Assembly: GCA_007844125.1 (NCBI GenBank)
Contig: CM017561.1
Span: forward strand, 31,733,889-31,797,888
Length of the DNA: 64,000 bases
Direction: 5' to 3'
DNA from: Sinonovacula constricta
Lineage: Eukaryota; Mollusca; Bivalvia; Cardiida; Solecurtidae
Shown: positions 60,516 through 64,000 of the stretch, piece after piece
How positions within the stretch are numbered: the first letter of the stretch is position 1
Layout: each line of letters begins with the position of its first letter
The notes under the pieces: model-generated
What the model was told of the DNA's origin: nothing
Seen by the model: only the letters and a program-made list of their open reading frames with translations
The model's database searches: none
Position numbers and translations under genes: made by a program

Positions 60516-60955
60516 CATTTTAGATATGTGACTGTAAGTGATGTAGCACGGTTGTATGACTTGTTAAACATTTTAATCAAAATTGGGTCCATTAAGTCTA
60601 ACTCTGAGTATTCAGTCACTTAAGCCTATTACGAATAAGCAGTAGGAATAAATCCAATCCTGGTCAAACTTCTTCATGATATTCAAGACAGGTGGATATC
60701 GAGGGTAGCGACGTACAAGAAAAATCACGGTGTTCAGTTCCCACCTTTCTCGTTCTTCGTAACTTTTGTCAGAGACATGTGTTCAATAAAACATGACCCT
60801 GTATTCGCGATTAAAAGGCCACACACTTACACTAAACATGACAAACACTTTGGTGACTCAATACATAGCAGAAAATCTGCTGTTTCTGTGACTACACCAC
60901 GCCAAATGGAACGATGCCCTTTTCATAATTCCATCAGGCAAGCCATAGTATAAAT

Positions 60956-61344
60956 GATTTTGTGGTGTTACCGATCGAAGCATTGTTACGGTGAGCGTGT
61001 GAAAGCTTTTTGAGATAAATTATTATAAAGTGATGTTGAAACATGGCATGCTGCAATTCGGACAAAATAAAGTCTCAAACAGCCAAATCAATTATTGCTG
61101 CCTGGAAAGATACTGCAAATACCGTTTATTGATGGCATACATATATCATGCACGTATATCTTTTTTGGAAAAGCGGACAATAATACCCCGCTCATATTAA
61201 CAAATTCTGTGCAACACTACACATTAAGCTATTTTTCAAACTAAGAAAAATATGTGACCTTTTATTTTAAGATAGCATTATATCATCCGGATAATCCGCT
61301 GTGGCGTTTTATTATAGGAGAAATCTATATTGAATAAAAATACA
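60956..61344. other. non-coding stretch, no gene seen
   Basis: AT-rich; no recognised feature apart from its border with family A. Confidence 0.45.
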
Positions 61345-61625
61345 TGACAAAGTCCTATGAGTATTGCAACATATACCAAACTCCGAAAAGGCACAGAACA
61401 AAGGTATTTCACATGCAAGCCAAGCGAAAAGTAAGAACAAATCTGTGATGAGTCATTTAAGGAAAAAGAGCAAACCCGACAGTTACCGCCTTGGAACGGT
61501 CAGTCGGCAATATGGACCGACTGGGGTGCTTAAACCGGTTTTACAGAGCTCTAACCTCGCACTTCCTGACGAGTTTCTCAAATGCCAGCAACGAAAGAAA
61601 ACGATCTATTTGAGCTTATTTAAAA
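61345..61625 (-). mobile_element. family A element, 3' half
   Basis: Minus-strand sense from AAATAGATCGTTTTC through the AGTGCGAGGTTAGAG core and both hairpins to GGTATATGTTGCAATACTC. Antisense open frames here are not genes. Confidence 0.85.
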
Positions 61626-63522
61626 ATTTAAAAATACTGAAGATTTTAAAGCGATTTTCTCAGGATTTATATAAACCAGTAATCGATGTTGACAGAATGT
61701 GAAAATTCTCCAAAGAAGGGATATGTTCTTATGTATTTGATATAGGCAAACTGTCGGATACCATATTTTATGTATCATGCACAATAGTCTTGCCGGGAAT
61801 CGTTTTCCTTGTTTTTTTTGTTTGTTGTTGTTTTTCAGATTATACAGTGCCCCTACCTTTGAAACAATATGTCCCTATGACGTGTTATATGCATAGTACC
61901 GTGTAATGTGTAATTCGTATTCGTTCGAGCTGATCTTGCCTCAGCGTTTACTTAGTATGTCAAATGTAAGATTAGACAACTTTGCAGAAAAAAATCACAA
62001 ACACATAGGATTCCGTGTCGCATGTAAAATTCATGTTTAGGGAAACAATGCTTCATATCGCTTGTTTTACCTGTACACACATTTTTTCCATATTCTGATA
62101 CCGCTTGCCTAACTAAAAGGCTTGATTTACCTGTATACAAGTTATTTCCATATTCTGAGTTCGCCTGCCTTTTTTGATCTAACAAAGTATTGTTTCGTTT
62201 GCGATTCCTTAATCAAGATAAATATTGTTTAAGTTAAGTTTAGTTGTTGTTGTTTTTTAGCCTTTTTCCATGTGACATTACCTTCAACCACATATATTCA
62301 AAGCATTCGAATTAAGGTATAACATGTTTATAAATTGAAGCTGAACTTAATGTTGTATATTGTAAAGATGTTTCTCCCTTGGTTATACACACAATATGGA
62401 TAAATCCAGCTATGTCCGAGTCCTTAGACATATTAATATATACTACCTCTTGATACGATGATGTTATTATATTTACTGACATAAAATGACAGAAAAAGAA
62501 ATGTTCTGATAATGGTACAACATTATATCCTAATGAAGCATAGATGATCGGAAATAAGGAAGTTATGTGCCCCAGGAAAACGCGCGAAAACTAGTGACGA
62601 AACCGAATTGTCGTGTACTGGCCCTTGCAGTGTATTCGTCGAAATCCTAAGCTAAAAATATTTAGGTATGACGAAATAAATATTCCCAAATACAGCCTGT
62701 ACTAGACTAGTACAATGCAACAGCCATGCCTCAAATTAACACATAACATACAACTGTTGTAGAACTAGAAGATCAAGAAAGTATTTTAATTTAAATAAGC
62801 ATGATAATTATGCAAAAAAAGCAACACATACCTAGAAACATACTTGCCTTTAGAGGATATATGCATGTACAAGTAGTCAAAATGGTTACAGTCATATCTT
62901 TCCAAATCTAATACTTTCAAAATGAAAGCAAAAAGACATAAGAGAATAAAAACTTAACCCAACTGCGACTGTGCTGAAAGTCACTGCATACTTTTACCTT
63001 TTATACAAAATTGCATCAAATTCCCTTTTTAAATACAATGAACAGATAACTCTTCCCAATAACTAAAGTAAAGGTATTCCTTAACTTTTAATAAACTCTG
63101 AACAATAAATTTACAACTAAACATTGTGGCAAGCCACAATGTGTCTACATTCTGCATGGAACCTAATCGAAATTCATTGTAAGAATAGGATGTTTGTACA
63201 TTACTTTTTAAAGGTTCTGTTCACCACTTTTGTCTTCCATTAGTTAAACAATTCATATACTAGCAGGTAATTTGTAATTTTATTAAATAAATAAAAACAA
63301 ACAAACAAACCCTATACAAAATAATTGTTTTAAACAAAAATAATCAAGTTTCAAACTGGGGGCCTCCACTATTAGACCCAAGCACATTAACCATTCAACC
63401 TTCCAAACATATATGCTTTTCGGCAGCTATAAATGTTGCTTGTTTAACTTTACTTAATAAATACCTTAACAATTTTGTGGAATGACCTGTCCAAGAAGTT
63501 ACTGATAACATAACTTATTTGT
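61626..63522. other. non-coding stretch with one short tandem duplication
   Basis: No gene seen. At 62065-62165 a ~58 bp unit is repeated: TTTACCTGTACACAC...TTTCCATATTCTGATACCGC, then TTTACCTGTATACAA...TTTCCATATTCTGAGTTCGC. A 10 bp stem with a 2-base loop (ACATTGTGGC AA GCCACAATGT) is at 63122-63143. Confidence 0.5.
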
Positions 63523-64000
63523 TCTGGGCTGTTTTATTTGTTCCTATAATATCTTATAATATATCAGCGCTTGGGCTGTTATATTTCAAACTGATCTCTC
63601 GTTTGGGGTTTTTGTTTTTACGTTGCCGAGGCTCTTATCTACTGTACATACTGTACATATGTGCTTATTTTCTTACTTTTATTATGTTTGTATATAAGTT
63701 CATTGTATCTGTTTTAACTCCCGATGCAGGTGCTTACTGTTAGTTGTTTCACTTTGACGGGATGTTGTTATTTACACTATTTGTTTGCTTGAAAAACCTT
63801 CAGGAAGTGCGAAGTTGGAGCGCTCCACAGACCAGGTTTAAGCACCCCAGTTGGCCCTTTTGCCGATTGACCGTTCCAATGCGGTAACTGATGGTTTTTC
63901 TTTATGTGTGTTATGTCTCGTCTCTGTGTTTTGTCACATTTGCATTTACCTTGTTTGCCTTTGTCTACTCGTAGATAAAATTCAAATATCTGTGAAAATT
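63523..64000 (+). mobile_element. Penelope-like 3' tail, second copy, runs off the window
   Basis: Very similar to 36105-36620: TATCAGCGCTTGGGCTGTT, TCATTGTATCTGTTTTA, CGATGCAGGTGCTT, AGTGCGAAGTTGGAGCGCTCC, the hairpins and GTCACATTTGC. No RT coding sequence precedes it, so this is a 5'-truncated insertion. Confidence 0.85.

Larger units (their letters stand above)
59560..60955 (+). pseudogene. gag-like gene of a BEL/Pao-type retrotransposon, broken
   Basis: 59571-59936 reads as a gag-like helical segment in two adjoining frames (YNFENRTQTYINNLHDLQTD, then LIWDRFDEMYFRPEIIEATL, resembling the DUF1759-type 'W.R..E.Y..PE.I' motif). The frame is then cut by family A sequence (59937-60515). It resumes at ~60525 with LYDLLNILIKIGS, RWISRVATYKKNHGVQFPPF and FFVTFVRDMC...HDPVF, and near 60905 a CPFHNS zinc-binding-like start. 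The order matches gag-like proteins of this class known to me from invertebrates. No protease, RT or LTR is seen. Stops and one frame change show it is inactive. Confidence 0.55.

Overview
This window looks like nuclear DNA of a bivalve mollusc. The case rests on AT-rich sequence with long introns, GT-AG spliced genes in small phase-matched exons, a retinal-binding opsin of the peropsin/RGR type, a secreted chitin-binding (peritrophin-A) gene, two tRNA-derived SINE families with tails typical of molluscs, and a Penelope-like retroelement. I could not search any database, so the species is open.

Layout. 1-2885 is a ~35 bp satellite. 3134-3194 (-) is a signal-peptide first exon whose gene would run left. 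8150-17246 holds a five-exon secreted protein with three chitin-binding domains (-), including a 27 nt microexon. Its intron 2 carries a 2.2 kb terminal-inverted-repeat element. 21395-22821 is a diverged duplicate of the 3' end of that gene, cut by a 100 N gap that falls inside an exon. 24823-31440 is a ten-exon RNA-binding protein gene (-) with an RGG/YG-rich tail. One base appears to be missing in its exon 7. 31540-36625 is a Penelope-like element with the GIY-YIG domain ahead of the reverse transcriptase, itself hit by a hAT-like insertion and by a short relative of the same element. 37130-42200 is repeats only. 43130-55785 is a complete five-exon opsin (-). Its introns hold a second Penelope-like copy, a 44 bp satellite and a possible small nested gene on the opposite strand. 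58195-58512 is a decayed copy of opsin exon 1. 59560-60955 is a broken retrotransposon gag-like gene. The remainder to 64000 is mostly unannotatable, and ends in a second copy of the Penelope 3' tail.

The host genes do not form a pathway. The link across the window is the Penelope-like element and a family of ~430-640 bp repeats (called family A here). Family A shares the element's 5' end and its 3' tail but lacks the coding region, so it looks like a non-autonomous derivative. Both carry a compact double-hairpin motif in the 3' tail.
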